Assembly: GCA_002050435.1 (NCBI GenBank)
Contig: MWYV01000032.1
Span: 62,001 to 126,000 of the forward strand
Direction of reading: 5' to 3'
DNA from: Chitinophagales bacterium 33-2
GTDB lineage: Bacteria; Bacteroidota; Bacteroidia; Chitinophagales; Chitinophagaceae
DNA: 64,000 nucleotides
Position numbers and translations under genes: made by a program. The notes below the pieces were generated by a model, which was given only the letters and a program-made list of their open reading frames with translations, had not been told where the DNA came from and did no database searches. How positions within the stretch are numbered: position 1 is the first letter of the stretch; the number at the start of each line of letters is the position of its first letter. Of the stretch, positions 1 to 9,568 are shown one piece after another.

Positions 1-702
1 TTCGGGGAAAATTATTTGATTTCGATGAAACGCGCAATGGTTCTGGCGTTGTTGATGATTGCTTCTTCCGGGCCTTAGATTTTGCAATTGCAACAGTCTA
101 ATGGAGTTTCTTTGCCGTAGAGCAGCGCTATGATAAATGCATCTTCCACCTTTTTTCTTGAAAAAAGGTGGAGCCCCCCTGCGCTTCGCTTCGGGGGCAA
201 GCAAAAATTCAAGCGCAATCAATGCGCAACAGTCTGTTTTTACCAGTTACCTTCGGATGATTGCGCAAGGGAGCGCACCGAAAAATGAAAACAGGTGTAA
301 CTCCATGCGATCTGATTGTGCAAGCGTTCTTCGCGCTGTATTGCTCCACCTTAGGGTTAAATGATTTCTTTGGAAAAATCAGGAGCAATAAGGCGCACAC
401 AACCACCCAAATGTTATAAGATTAGGCCTGGAATTTCATTTTATGAGGAAACCTGGATCTGTTTGAACCAGTACCTGCCTCTTGTTGCCCACAGATCGCG
501 CTGATAAACGCAGAAAACCAATCTGCGAAAATCTGCGTAATCTGCGGGAGGCCTTTTTGTTGGAATTCAGCAGCGGGGCAGGTAGGAGGACCGCCGGCCT
601 GAGGCAAAATATCTTAACTAAAAGCGATGCTTAATTTTTACCGGACAACAGTAATTAATTAATAGGAACTTGAAGGGTATAGGTTCGGATTTACGCATCA
701 GA
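1..702. other. Gene-free left edge with repeat sequences
   Basis: No convincing gene is seen. The stretch holds a REP-like hairpin element at 146-226 and, at about 490-548, a degenerate run in which TCTGCG recurs at 522, 532 and 541. Short open frames here overlap the repeats, have no family resemblance and no clear start signals. A frame of about 20 sensible codons on the minus strand ends at a TAA at 12-14 but is preceded by a stop, so at most it is a relic. Confidence 0.6.
146..226 (+). repeat. REP-like dispersed hairpin element, copy 1
   Basis: An 11-bp perfect inverted repeat (CCACCTTTTTT, loop CTTG, then its complement) spans 146-171. It is followed by a GC-rich tail and AAAAATTCAAGCGCAATCAA. 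The same arrangement occurs in reverse orientation at 11541-11617, which makes this a dispersed family and not a chance hairpin. It lies between genes and encodes nothing recognisable. Confidence 0.7.
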
Positions 703-1203
703 TTAATTATTAAAAAGGGCATCAAGGTTCAGTGCTTCCTGTAAGTTGGTTTTGCAAACGAAGATCATTATGGAGCCGATGCTGGATGACTGATACCTAT
801 TATGTTCTTTTCCAATTTCCATTGCGGCCACTTCGAGTGCTTTTTCATGGTAACGCCGGATGGTTGCGCGGCCCTCCAGCATTTTTGCAAAGGAGCGGAG
901 GTAAATGTTTGCTGAATTTTCTATGCTTGCTTCATTCATTTCTACCATTTCATTGCCGGCAGCGGAGCGGAGTGATTCGTTATTGCTTTGCAGATTTTCT
1001 TCTGCCAGGCTATGAAAATTGTCTCCGATCCTTAAGGCAAAAATAGTGAGGACCAGGCTATCAAGCAGGTCGTAGCTCACTGCATTCATTTGAACATCTT
1101 TGAAACTGTATAATCCTTCAATTCCGGATAAAAGCAGGAGTGGATTCATATTCAATTCCACGGCTTTATTATGGATGGTTTCAAGAAAAGCCTGTTCATT
1201 CAT
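703..1203 (-). CDS. Unknown protein, 166 aa
   Basis: I do not recognise the family. The product is soluble, mostly helical in appearance, without signal peptide or membrane segment, and slightly acidic. It starts with ATG at 1203; codon use resembles the neighbouring genes and the frame has no competing long frame on the other strand. It stands alone, 82 bp downstream of the small membrane protein on the same strand, so the two could be co-transcribed. No catalytic motif is visible. Confidence 0.65.
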   Translation of the reverse strand: MNEQAFLETIHNKAVELNMNPLLLLSGIEGLYSFKDVQMNAVSYDLLDSLVLTIFALRIGDNFHSLAEENLQSNNESLRSAAGNEMVEMNEASIENSANIYLRSFAKMLEGRATIRRYHEKALEVAAMEIGKEHNRYQSSSIGSIMIFVCKTNLQEALNLDALFNN

Positions 1204-1285
1204 ACGGTAGGTTTTGCTGGAGGTGCAAGATAGAAATTGTCAGCCTGCCGGCCATATTCCGGAGGCTGACAATTAAAAAGGGCTA

Positions 1286-1576
1286 TTAAATATCTGTATC
1301 CCTGTCAACAGTGCGGGTGGTAGTAACCCTGTCGCCGGTGCGGGTACGATTGCCGCCTAAAAGAGCAACCAGTAAAAGGATGAACAAAGCCGCAGCTACA
1401 ATCCATACCCATGGAGCAGCGTACCAGTTCTCATTATTACTCACCTCAATATCCACTTTTCTCGTAGAAGTAGTAGTGGTGGTTTCTTCCTGCGCCCAGA
1501 CAACCAATTGCACCAGGTTAAAAACCAGGAGACTGAAAAACATCTTAAGATTCATAGTTTTTGCTAACGTTTTCAT
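1286..1576 (-). CDS. Small exported or membrane protein, 96 aa
   Basis: Residues 1-29 look like a signal peptide ending in VVWAQ. A Thr-rich stretch follows (EETTTTTSTRK), then a transmembrane segment at about residues 54-70 (APWVWIVAAALFILLLVALL) and a basic, Thr/Arg-rich tail. The protein therefore probably sits in the inner membrane with a short periplasmic part. A second in-frame ATG at codon 8 would give a more ordinary signal-peptide length. No function can be assigned; small proteins of this layout are common in Bacteroidota. Confidence 0.6.
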   Translation of the reverse strand: MKTLAKTMNLKMFFSLLVFNLVQLVVWAQEETTTTTSTRKVDIEVSNNENWYAAPWVWIVAAALFILLLVALLGGNRTRTGDRVTTTRTVDRDTDI

Positions 1577-1856
1577 GATTAATATTTTTGGTTCTTGAGT
1601 TAAATAAGTTCAACAATTAGACCATGCACCCGTTTCCACACCTGTTGTATAACCCACTGATTTTGAAGCATGGATTGAAAAAATGTGGGGAAAGGGGTAT
1701 TAAACCAGCTTTTTATGCCCCGGGTGCCTCCACTGCTGATTCTTTTGCAGCAGGTACTGTAATTTCAGCCTGTTTTGCTTTATCTTCATTTTTTCTTTCC
1801 ATATCCGCCCGTCAAACCATCCCTGATCTAAGCTTTAAATTAATACCCTTTCGTAC

Positions 1857-3659
1857 ATGAAAATTGTTTTTACGCTCTCATTCCTTTTTCTATTTATTAT
1901 AGTGAAAGCACAGGACGGGCTCCCCGACCTTAGCTTTGGTGATAATGGTAAAGTAGTAACGGATCCGCAAACACCTGGTGTTGTAAATGTAGAAAGACAA
2001 AAAATTACTGTAATTGCGCAAAATAAGATCTACCAGGTTTTCAGCTTTTCTGTGATAGCCGGTGCTCCATCGGATTTTGGCATTATGCGCTATACTGAAG
2101 ATGGAGAACCTGATCTGAGCTTTGGTACCAATGGTGTGGTGATCACTGACATGGGAGGAAATGATTTTGCTACCGCGCTTACGGTGCTCAGTGATGGAAG
2201 TTTTATTGTTTCCGGTTACAGCCTTGGCGGAACATCCGGCTCTTTTGCAATGGCAAAATATTCATCCACAGGGATACTCGATGGTGGATTTGGAACCGGA
2301 GGAAAAGTGCTGACCGCTATCGGCGACCAGGCACTGTCTTACGGGATACAAGTGCAGGCAGACGGGAAAATTATTCTTGCTGGTTTCAGCAGGCTGGCAG
2401 GTGTTAACCGGTTTACATTTGCACGTTATGAAGCGAATGGCACACTGGATACCGGTTTTGGAACCAATGGTATTACAACCCTCAATGCCGGTACAGGAGA
2501 TTCAGGCGCTTATAGTCTGGCACTAAAAAGTGATGGTAAGATCGTTGCAACAGGTTATGCCCTTGATGCACTTGGTCAATATTTTTTTGCAGTTGTTCAG
2601 TTAACCACATCTGGTATTGCCGATGTTAGTTTTGATACCGACGGCATACAAACAACATCCATTGGTGGTGTTGACGATGCGGCAAGTGCCGTTCTGATCC
2701 AGGCTGATGGAAAAATCCTCGTAGGTGGACAAAGCCTGCAAGGAACAGATTATGATTTTGCCCTGGTAAGGTACAATGCCGACGGCTCGCTTGATAACAG
2801 TTTTGGAACATCCGGGGTTGCATTAACGGATGTCAACCTTGGATCTGACGATTTCGGAACCGCCATGGTTTTGCAATCCGATAATAAGATCCTGCTCACG
2901 GGTTATACCAATACAGGTTTCGGAACTTTTTCTGATTTTGCTGTTGTTCGTTATACTACAACCGGAATGGCTGACAATAGTTTTGGGATCGCGAACAATG
3001 GAATTACGGTTGTTGATTTTAATGCCGATGAGTTTTCTTACTCCATTGCACTCCAGGGTTCCTATATTTTGCTGGGGGGTTATAAAGGTGCAAGTCTGGC
3101 CCTGGCCAGGCTGAATAATTCCAACATCATACTTCCTGTACATCTTACGAAATTTGCTGCACAAAAAGAACTGCAGTCAGTTTTGCTTCAATGGACTACC
3201 ACCAGTGAAATACATACCGACAGGTTTGAGATCGAAAAAAGTATGGATGGCCGCAATTACAACCGCATCGCTACAGTCAATGCGCAGGGTAATAATGCCT
3301 CCGGAATGGATTACCATTCGAAAGATCTTCAGCCTGCAATGATCAATTTTTACAGGTTAAAAATCATTGACCAGGATGGCAGCTTTACTTACAGTAAAGT
3401 TCTGGTGGTGCGCTTTGAGGAAAGAATGACCGTACAGGCATTTCCAAATCCTGTAAAAAATGACCTTAATGTGCAGTTTAAAGTTCCTGCTGGCAAAGTT
3501 GACCTGGCCTTATTTGATGCTGCAGGAAGACTGGTCAGAAATAGGCAGGTCACCAGCAATGGAAACCAGTTAACCGTGCTGGTAGATATGAGCGGATTGA
3601 CAAGGGGAATTTATGTGTTGAAAGTTGGCGTGCAGAGTATAAAGATCATAAAGGAATAA
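1857..3659 (+). CDS. Secreted delta-60 repeat (propeller-like) protein with T9SS sorting domain
   Basis: The 600-residue product starts with a signal peptide (residues 1-18, ending VKAQ). Residues about 19-400 hold seven repeats of the delta-60 type (LDxxFGTxGxVxT, for example DLSFGTNGVVITD and LDNSFGTSGVALTD), which in known proteins form a beta-propeller. A beta-sandwich linker follows. The last 75-80 residues are a typical type IX secretion sorting domain (FPNPVKNDLNV ... LFDAAGRLV ... GIYVLKV ... KIIKE). It is expected to cross the outer membrane by T9SS and be surface-attached or released. The binding target cannot be read from sequence. ATG 1857 is directly followed by the signal peptide. 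A strong terminator lies 19 bp after the stop. Confidence 0.9.
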   Translation: MKIVFTLSFLFLFIIVKAQDGLPDLSFGDNGKVVTDPQTPGVVNVERQKITVIAQNKIYQVFSFSVIAGAPSDFGIMRYTEDGEPDLSFGTNGVVITDMGGNDFATALTVLSDGSFIVSGYSLGGTSGSFAMAKYSSTGILDGGFGTGGKVLTAIGDQALSYGIQVQADGKIILAGFSRLAGVNRFTFARYEANGTLDTGFGTNGITTLNAGTGDSGAYSLALKSDGKIVATGYALDALGQYFFAVVQLTTSGIADVSFDTDGIQTTSIGGVDDAASAVLIQADGKILVGGQSLQGTDYDFALVRYNADGSLDNSFGTSGVALTDVNLGSDDFGTAMVLQSDNKILLTGYTNTGFGTFSDFAVVRYTTTGMADNSFGIANNGITVVDFNADEFSYSIALQGSYILLGGYKGASLALARLNNSNIILPVHLTKFAAQKELQSVLLQWTTTSEIHTDRFEIEKSMDGRNYNRIATVNAQGNNASGMDYHSKDLQPAMINFYRLKIIDQDGSFTYSKVLVVRFEERMTVQAFPNPVKNDLNVQFKVPAGKVDLALFDAAGRLVRNRQVTSNGNQLTVLVDMSGLTRGIYVLKVGVQSIKIIKE

Positions 3660-3678
3660 ATTGAAGGTTTAAAATAAC

Positions 3679-3708
3679 AACGGTGATCGGAGCGGTCACC
3701 GTTTTTTT
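3679..3708 (+). terminator. Intrinsic terminator after the delta-60 gene
   Basis: An 8-bp perfect stem, AACGGTGA / TCACCGTT, with a 9-nt loop is followed at once by seven T residues (3702-3708). It ends the transcript of the T9SS gene upstream. Because it covers the possible GTG start at 3683, the next gene must begin further downstream. Confidence 0.8.
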
Positions 3709-3772
3709 ATTTGATTACCAGCTCCGGTTTATATTCGTTTCAAATTATCAGGTTCATCCAGAATTATTATTC

Positions 3773-4987
3773 ATGTTTGTTTTCTTTTCAAGATTATGCA
3801 CTACAACATCATTTGTTTTAATGATGTTGATTTTGAATGCGCAGGATACAGTAAGCACCAGGGACTCAAGAACTCAATACCCGCACTTTCTGGCCAATAG
3901 TTATTTCAGTGTCAATATGGGTTACATCAATTACCCGTTTACGAACGTGCACATGGAAAGCGGTTATTCGGCAGGTAAGGTGCACATTCCAAATTTTGGA
4001 GTAAGAATGATTATCGGCTATAGTTTTCTTCCTGGCCTTTCTGCCCAGATCAGTTATATGCGCCCCATTTTATGGGTGGAATACAAAGACATCAATGTAA
4101 ACAATTCTACAAGGTCGGTTTACATGAATGTGGGCGGACTTACATTAAAATACAGGCATGCACTTTCAAAAAAACTTTCTCTTTTTGGTGAAGCAGGTTT
4201 AGGAATTGTTACCAGAAGCGGATTCCGTATCGATGACGAACCGGTTGTAACAGATGCGACCTATTCCACGGTTCAAACCGGAGTAGGTGTTGACCTTCAT
4301 TTGAATGAGAAGTGGGACCTTGGATTCACCGGGGTGTACACACCAGGAAGATCATCTGTGAAGCAACCACCGGTAAGTTTTATTTCCGTTGGATTTCGAT
4401 ACAATATGCGGCCACTTTCACAAGAGAAAGTGATTGAAAACGCCAGCACCGGGTTGATCTTCCCTAAAAATTTGCTACAGGTAGGTTATACAACCAATGC
4501 TGCAGGTTATGGTGTGAACAATGCTTTGTCTGGAGACGGAGTACCTATTTTCTGGGGTGGTGATATTGAAATTGAAAAAGGTGTTTCATTGCATTACCTG
4601 CGCAATGTGTTTCATACAAAAAAAGTTTTTGCCCTTGATGTTGGTGGCGGACTTTCCTGGTGGCGCAGCAGTAAAAACAAAGATGCATTTTTTACATTGT
4701 CGCTGATGCCGGTATTAAGATTTACTGCAGTGAGAACAAAGCCTGCAGATTTTTATCTGTTCTATTCTGTGGCAGGTCCCACTTATATTTCAAAAGTAAA
4801 AATAGACGACCAGGTGAGTGGAAAGCATTTTACGTTTATGGATTATATGGGTATAGGAATGTTTGCAGGGAAGCAACGCAAGCTGAATGCAGAGATCAAC
4901 ATCAACCATTATTCAAACGGTAATATTTACGCGCAGAATCCCGGACTTAAAATTCCACTGACTTTCAACCTGGGCTACACCTGGTAA
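3773..4987 (+). CDS. Outer-membrane barrel protein with C-terminal PagL-like acyloxyacyl hydrolase domain
   Basis: The 404-residue product has an N-terminal signal-like segment and then two parts. Residues to about 210 resemble an 8-strand outer-membrane barrel (alternating aromatic strands such as GVRMIIGYSF and GLTLKYRHAL). Residues about 225-404 resemble PagL-type lipid A 3-O-deacylase. The segment HYSNGNIYAQNPGLKIP near the end has the His-x-Ser spacing of PagL (His379, Ser381), but I cannot point with confidence to the catalytic Glu. The family removes an acyl chain from lipid A; whether this one is active is unproven. The ATG at 3773 is preferred because the longer GTG start at 3683 lies inside the upstream terminator. 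Confidence 0.7.
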   Translation: MFVFFSRLCTTTSFVLMMLILNAQDTVSTRDSRTQYPHFLANSYFSVNMGYINYPFTNVHMESGYSAGKVHIPNFGVRMIIGYSFLPGLSAQISYMRPILWVEYKDINVNNSTRSVYMNVGGLTLKYRHALSKKLSLFGEAGLGIVTRSGFRIDDEPVVTDATYSTVQTGVGVDLHLNEKWDLGFTGVYTPGRSSVKQPPVSFISVGFRYNMRPLSQEKVIENASTGLIFPKNLLQVGYTTNAAGYGVNNALSGDGVPIFWGGDIEIEKGVSLHYLRNVFHTKKVFALDVGGGLSWWRSSKNKDAFFTLSLMPVLRFTAVRTKPADFYLFYSVAGPTYISKVKIDDQVSGKHFTFMDYMGIGMFAGKQRKLNAEININHYSNGNIYAQNPGLKIPLTFNLGYTW

Positions 4988-5144
4988 TGATTTATGTGGT
5001 GGATAGATCAGCAAAGTTCCTTCCTGTAAGGACAGTCCTCTTTTAGTTTAGCCATTCTTCCTTCTAATTTCCAGACGATGAAGCAAAAAGCAGGACTTCA
5101 GCATTCAGCTCATTTGCAAAACCCTTACATTTATTTTTTTTACG

Positions 5145-6524
5145 ATGGAGTTTCAGCATATTTATTCAGAAAAAAGAGTCGGTGCAGATAAAATTCCCGA
5201 GGGTCCGCGTTCAGGTTTCCAGCGCGATTATGACAGGCTGATTTTTTCATCCGCTTTCCGAAGGCTGCAAAACAAAACCCAGGTGTTTCCTTTGCCCGGC
5301 ACCGCATTTGTTCACAACCGGCTCACACATTCCCTGGAGGTTGCCAGTGTAGGTCGTTCGCTTGGAAAGATGACAGGTGAATTGATCAGCAGCCAGTTTA
5401 AAACATCCAATGAAGATGCTTATGAATTTTACCGCTATGAATTGCCTAATGTAATTGCTGCTGCCTGCCTTGCGCATGACATCGGGAATCCCGCATTCGG
5501 GCATAGCGGTGAAAAAGCCATATCCGCCTATTTTATTGATCATGAAAATGAAAAAGTGGATGGTGCTGCACTGCGTTCCTATTTTAATAACAGGGAATGG
5601 ACGGACATCACCAATTTTGAAGGTAATGCCAATGCCATCAGAGTGCTCACCCATCGTTTTCGTGGCAGGTTCGCTGGCGGCTTCGGGTTAACTTATACTA
5701 CCATCGCTTCTATTTTAAAATATCCATGCGAGTCGATTGCAATTGATAAAAAATTCAAGCACCGGAAGAAGTTTGGATTCTTCCAATCAGAAAGAACCAT
5801 CATTGAACAGCTTGTACAGGAATCAGGGATGATACAGGAATCCGCCAATCCATTTATATATAAACGCCATCCATTTGTTTACCTGGTAGAAGCTGCGGAT
5901 GATATTTGTTACAGTATAGTGGATATGGAAGATGCACACCGACTTGGCATTTTACAGGAAAGCGAAGTATCAGGTGCTTTTCTCGAACTGGTGCAAAATA
6001 TGCATCCGGCCACAGGAGACCGCGATAAAATTTATGGCAACTATAAAAAAATTGAGGACCGCAACGAGGCCATTGCATTTTTAAGAGCAAAAGTGATCAA
6101 TATACTCACCAATGAAGCAGTCAGGGTATTTTATGAGAACAGGGAGCAAATTTTGTCTGGTAATTTTAATAACAGTTTGATTGACCTGATCAACGAAAGA
6201 ACCGGAGCTTTAAAAAATATTCAGGAGATCTCCTATAATAAGATCTACCGGCATGATACGGTGATTCAAATTGAAATTGCAGGGTATAATGTGATGTCGG
6301 AACTGTTGGGCATTTTCATACCTGCGCTTTTAAAGCAACAGCCTTCGCATAAAGATCAAAGTGTTCTAAAGCTGATACCATACCAGTACACGGATTTTGA
6401 AACCTCAGATTCGGCCTATGAAAAAGTGATGGCTGCCCTTGATCTGTTGAGTGGAATGACAGATGAATATGCAACAGAACTTTACAGAAGGCTGAAGGGA
6501 ATTGTGATCCCGGGTCATGGTTGA
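5145..6524 (+). CDS. dgt: Deoxyguanosinetriphosphate triphosphohydrolase (dGTPase)
   Basis: This is an HD-domain dNTPase of 459 residues, the usual length. Conserved features include GFQRDYDRLIFSSAFRRLQ near the start, NRLTHSLEV with metal ligand His62, the AHDIGNPAFGHSGEKA motif (His111-Asp112, His120) and the distal Asp in VEAADDICYSIVD (about 252-253). It hydrolyses dGTP, and in relatives other dNTPs, to the nucleoside and triphosphate, and so affects dNTP pools. It is single and ends 10 bp inside the convergent STAS-like gene. Confidence 0.93.
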   Translation: MEFQHIYSEKRVGADKIPEGPRSGFQRDYDRLIFSSAFRRLQNKTQVFPLPGTAFVHNRLTHSLEVASVGRSLGKMTGELISSQFKTSNEDAYEFYRYELPNVIAAACLAHDIGNPAFGHSGEKAISAYFIDHENEKVDGAALRSYFNNREWTDITNFEGNANAIRVLTHRFRGRFAGGFGLTYTTIASILKYPCESIAIDKKFKHRKKFGFFQSERTIIEQLVQESGMIQESANPFIYKRHPFVYLVEAADDICYSIVDMEDAHRLGILQESEVSGAFLELVQNMHPATGDRDKIYGNYKKIEDRNEAIAFLRAKVINILTNEAVRVFYENREQILSGNFNNSLIDLINERTGALKNIQEISYNKIYRHDTVIQIEIAGYNVMSELLGIFIPALLKQQPSHKDQSVLKLIPYQYTDFETSDSAYEKVMAALDLLSGMTDEYATELYRRLKGIVIPGHG

Positions 6525-6985
6525 TAAGGTTCACCCCTGAGCCATGCCATGGCTACTTCAACCGAATAAAATGTTTTAATGAAACTTGCATCTGGAACAT
6601 CTTTGATGGTTTCATTGGTGCTGAACTGACTTAAAGCAGCCGGCGAATAGGTCCAGGCAAATTTTTTGATTCCAGCTTCCGTCACTTCCGGAAACCATTC
6701 AGTAGCCACCCAATGCGCAGCGGGCGTCCAGATTCCAATGACACTGGAGTTATCATTCAATATTTTATTAAAATTGAACTTTTTTGCAGCATCCAGTATT
6801 TGCATACAACCTTCCTTCACACTTGCTTCTGTCTGGTACCCTTTCCATTCAGCATAAATCCAGTCATTGATGCTATCCGCTTCAATTGAAATAAAATCCT
6901 GCTGAAAAATAATTTGTCTTTTTTTCCGGTCCTCCAATTCTTTCTGCAGTTCTTTATAAATTTCGATCTTGTCCCTGTTCGTCAT
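6515..6985 (-). CDS. STAS/SpoIIAA-like domain protein
   Basis: The 156-residue cytoplasmic protein has an N-terminal coiled segment (about 1-30) and then the pattern seen in Bacteroidota SpoIIAA-like proteins: DWIYAEWKGYQTEASVKEG, a central FNKILNDNSSVIG and a C-terminal FAWTYSPAALSQF. Such proteins are often regulatory or scaffold-like; no catalytic residues are evident and the partner is unknown. Its 3' end overlaps dgt by 10 bp tail to tail. It starts with ATG at 6985. Confidence 0.6.
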   Translation of the reverse strand: MTNRDKIEIYKELQKELEDRKKRQIIFQQDFISIEADSINDWIYAEWKGYQTEASVKEGCMQILDAAKKFNFNKILNDNSSVIGIWTPAAHWVATEWFPEVTEAGIKKFAWTYSPAALSQFSTNETIKDVPDASFIKTFYSVEVAMAWLRGEPYQP

Positions 6986-7419
6986 AATAAAGCAGACAGA
7001 TAAAAGATTGTACCAAAAATTAAAAGCGGTTTATTCACACTGCGAGCGAACCTGGAAACTGTATTATTTCAGGAAGGGGTAGAAATAGAAAAGCTTCTGG
7101 TTACAGAAGCCTCTATGGTTTTTCGATACTGGTGGTTGATTTCTTAAAGTTATTGGACCGGTGTTTTATTGGTTGATTTTAATTTCTAAGTTCAAGATAG
7201 AGTAGCCTAATGGTTTTTAAAATAGCTTAACCTGTTCCAAAGTAAAAATCAGGGATATGCACATGGCTGTTTTTCGTGATCCATGGCGGTTTTCACCGGC
7301 TGTGGCAATTTATCAACATTTTAAAAATAATTTTAATTAAGGCTGGAATTCACGCAAAATGCCAATTCATTAACAACTATATGAATAGGAGCGTAGAGAA
7401 TCAAACGAATAAACAGTAA
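6986..7419. other. Gene-free interval, 434 bp
   Basis: No gene is supported. A small hairpin GCTTCTG/CAGAAGC lies at 7093-7110 without a T-run. The rest is AT-rich and would hold the promoter of the STAS-like gene and any terminator of the glycosyltransferase, but no clear signals were found. Confidence 0.5.
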
Positions 7420-8238
7420 TTATTTTTCCAGTGAAAGGGCTGTTTTGGATTCCGCTTTTCTTGGAATAGGAAAACGCACCTGCTGTGGCCTGGATTGTTG
7501 CTGATCGAGTTGATAGAGAAATTCGTACTTCAGAGAAGTATAGTGGGCAATGGCTTTTGCAAGCTGAAGCCCTTTGTATCCATCAAGAAATCCTAACTGG
7601 AAAACGTAAGACTTTACAGAATTAAAAGCAGGAGACAGGAATCTTTTTACAAAACCTGCTTTGATACCCTGGGAATAATATTTTTGGGCACTCAGTTTTG
7701 CATACAGCACACTTTTCTCGCGGTAATCCTGAAGGTCTTCCATGCTAAAATGGTCCATGCTACCGGCGATCTTTTTTACAAAGCAATCGCCTTGAAGTTT
7801 TTCATGTACGATGGAAAGATCCCAGCTGGCAAAATTTCTGTTATAAATGCGGATCACTTTATCAAAACCTGCAGTGCCAAACCTGATCTGTTTATGACCC
7901 ATAAAATTATGACGCCTGAACTGGTAAAGCCTGTTATTGCATAAAGCAGTTTGCTGAATTTTCCTTGCTAGTTCCGGAGTGATTCTTTCATCAGCATCGA
8001 GTGAGAAAATCCAGTCATTGGCGGCATGTAAAGCACCGGTATTTCGACTAAAACCATAACCTTTCCAATCCATTTCTACAACCCGAGCGCCTGCTTTTTT
8101 TGCAAGGGAAACAGTCTGGTCGGTGCTTCCGGAATCAACTACCACAATATCACTTGAAAGTAATTGGGCGGAGCGGATACAGGCAGTTATGTTTTGAGCT
8201 TCGTTCCTGGTAATGATAACAACGGATATAGCAGCCAC
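7420..8238 (-). CDS. Family 2 glycosyltransferase (LPS core WaaE/KdtX-like)
   Basis: The 272-residue GT-A fold enzyme has SVVIITRNEAQNI at the N-terminus, VVDSGSTDQT at about residue 33 and the metal-binding FSLDADER at about 80. The following WKGYGFSRNTGA and late VKRFLSPAF segments match the group that adds a sugar to LPS inner core. It probably acts at the cytoplasmic face of the inner membrane. The start appears to be GTG at 8238: the usual N-terminal strand begins two or three codons later and no in-frame ATG exists upstream. It is not linked to the large glycan locus at 37-52 kb. Confidence 0.8.
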   Translation of the reverse strand: MAAISVVIITRNEAQNITACIRSAQLLSSDIVVVDSGSTDQTVSLAKKAGARVVEMDWKGYGFSRNTGALHAANDWIFSLDADERITPELARKIQQTALCNNRLYQFRRHNFMGHKQIRFGTAGFDKVIRIYNRNFASWDLSIVHEKLQGDCFVKKIAGSMDHFSMEDLQDYREKSVLYAKLSAQKYYSQGIKAGFVKRFLSPAFNSVKSYVFQLGFLDGYKGLQLAKAIAHYTSLKYEFLYQLDQQQSRPQQVRFPIPRKAESKTALSLEK

Positions 8239-8859
8239 TGAATAAGATTTATCGGTTAGGATTCGTTTTCACTGCTACGGATGTTACCATCAACAGCATT
8301 TAGCAATTAGTCTGGTTCAAATTACGGAAAACTGGTTAATTAGCCGAAAAATAAGTTCGCCGTTTTTATTATTTCTATCTGGCCGATATTTCAGGGGGCA
8401 ATAGGTAACTGGCAGTTAATCAACAGGTAAAAACCCTTATTGGATTGACTTTGCGCCTCACCAAATTTGGAATCGCCCTTCGTTGAGTTCATCCAGGATG
8501 AAAATTTTCATTAAATAAATTCCCAGAAATTCGGAGAATATGGAAGGTTTTTGGAGCGAATCGCCCAAATACTTGTTTCAAAAATTCTTTTTGACTAGAA
8601 GTATATTAAAAGGTGAAACAGGGCGCTTACTGCCTTGAATCAATGAACCAGGTTTTGGTTGGTTTGAAACCGGCTGGCCTTTTCCGGATGATTAATAAAA
8701 GCTGTACAGGAAGATTTGCCGGGATAGGAGCAACTGGAGATGTAGTGCCTTCTGGAAGAAGAGGTTGGAATGGTTTTTTCTTTACAAGCCCAACGCGGCA
8801 TCAATTTTTGCCCTACTTTTATAAGCTGCCGGTATAACTGGTTAAAACCCCTCAACAAC
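8239..8859. other. Gene-free interval, 621 bp
   Basis: Two short open frames (8613-8837 plus, 8640-9116 minus) have no family resemblance. The second lies across the receiver gene in the wrong frame. No hairpin, tRNA or riboswitch was recognised. The interval presumably holds promoters for the glycosyltransferase (minus) and receiver (plus). Confidence 0.5.
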
Positions 8860-9246
8860 ATGAAACAATCTACATTGCAGGAAACCAAATCGAAGGTTTT
8901 AATTATTGAAGATGAAGGAGATATGTGTTTACTCCTTAATATTTTATTAGATGGGAAAGAACTTGACCTCGACCACGTGAAATCCCTGGCTTCCGCAGAA
9001 GAATATCTGCTGGAAGGAAAACCCGATGTGGTGATCCTTGACAATAAACTTCCTGATGGCTTTGGGGTTGATTTTATCAGCCAGATCAAATCAAAAAATC
9101 CATCTGTTAAGATCATTATGATCTCTGGCTATGATGGTTCTGCCAAAGATGTGGCACTAGAAAATGGCGCTGATTATTTTCTTGAAAAACCTTTTACAAA
9201 AGACCAACTGTACCAGGCAATTAAAAACCTGATTGCCGCAGGGTAA
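8860..9246 (+). CDS. Stand-alone response regulator receiver
   Basis: A 128-residue single-domain CheY-like receiver. The acidic pair is Glu17/Asp18 (IIEDEGD), the phospho-acceptor Asp61 (VVILDNKLPDG), the switch Ser/Thr is in MISGYDG, and the conserved Lys110 is in FLEKPF. No output domain is present, so it probably signals by protein contact or within a phosphorelay. The ATG at 8860 is chosen because the upstream extension to 8770 has no receiver-like sequence. No partner kinase is adjacent; the five-PAS kinase at 13.6 kb is the nearest. Confidence 0.85.
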   Translation: MKQSTLQETKSKVLIIEDEGDMCLLLNILLDGKELDLDHVKSLASAEEYLLEGKPDVVILDNKLPDGFGVDFISQIKSKNPSVKIIMISGYDGSAKDVALENGADYFLEKPFTKDQLYQAIKNLIAAG

Positions 9247-9568
9247 GTTTTTTTTATTCTTCTGCTATTTTAATATTGAGTGGCATTTTTTATTTGATGT
9301 TTTTGAATTTTGGTCTTTCCCGGATCGGTCAAAATAAAAATTTGCAGATCCACCGGAACAACTAATTTAAAAAGGCAGCATCTATTCAAGGTGCTGTATT
9401 TTTTATTGAAACCTGTAATAAAAAGATTGAAAACAGGCAGGCCTGCTCTAAAATAAGGGAGCGTCTATTATCGCCCAGAGTAATTTTCTTTATGCTGTCA
9501 TTTGAAGCAGCAGCCTGCATCATAAAATATTTTTTTGGCCATGCGATCTTATACATAAAATAAAAAAC
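9247..9568. other. Gene-free interval with weak terminator candidate
   Basis: A weak hairpin at about 9375-9397 (GCAGCA with near-complement TGCTGT, then ATTTTTT) may end the receiver transcript. The rest holds no gene; no standard TAnnTTTG promoter box was seen near the next start. Confidence 0.4.

Noticed and set aside
12-77. C-terminal tail of a minus-strand gene at the left edge
   Set aside because: About 20 protein-like codons end at a TAA at 12-14, but an in-frame stop precedes them at 75-77, so no gene can be supported.
1624-1860. Plus-strand frame of 78 codons before the delta-60 gene
   Set aside because: No family resemblance, poor codon use, and it overlaps the clear ATG and signal peptide at 1857.
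8613-8837. Plus-strand frame of 74 codons before the receiver
   Set aside because: No recognisable domain or ribosome site; basic, Cys/Trp/Gly-rich composition looks like chance.
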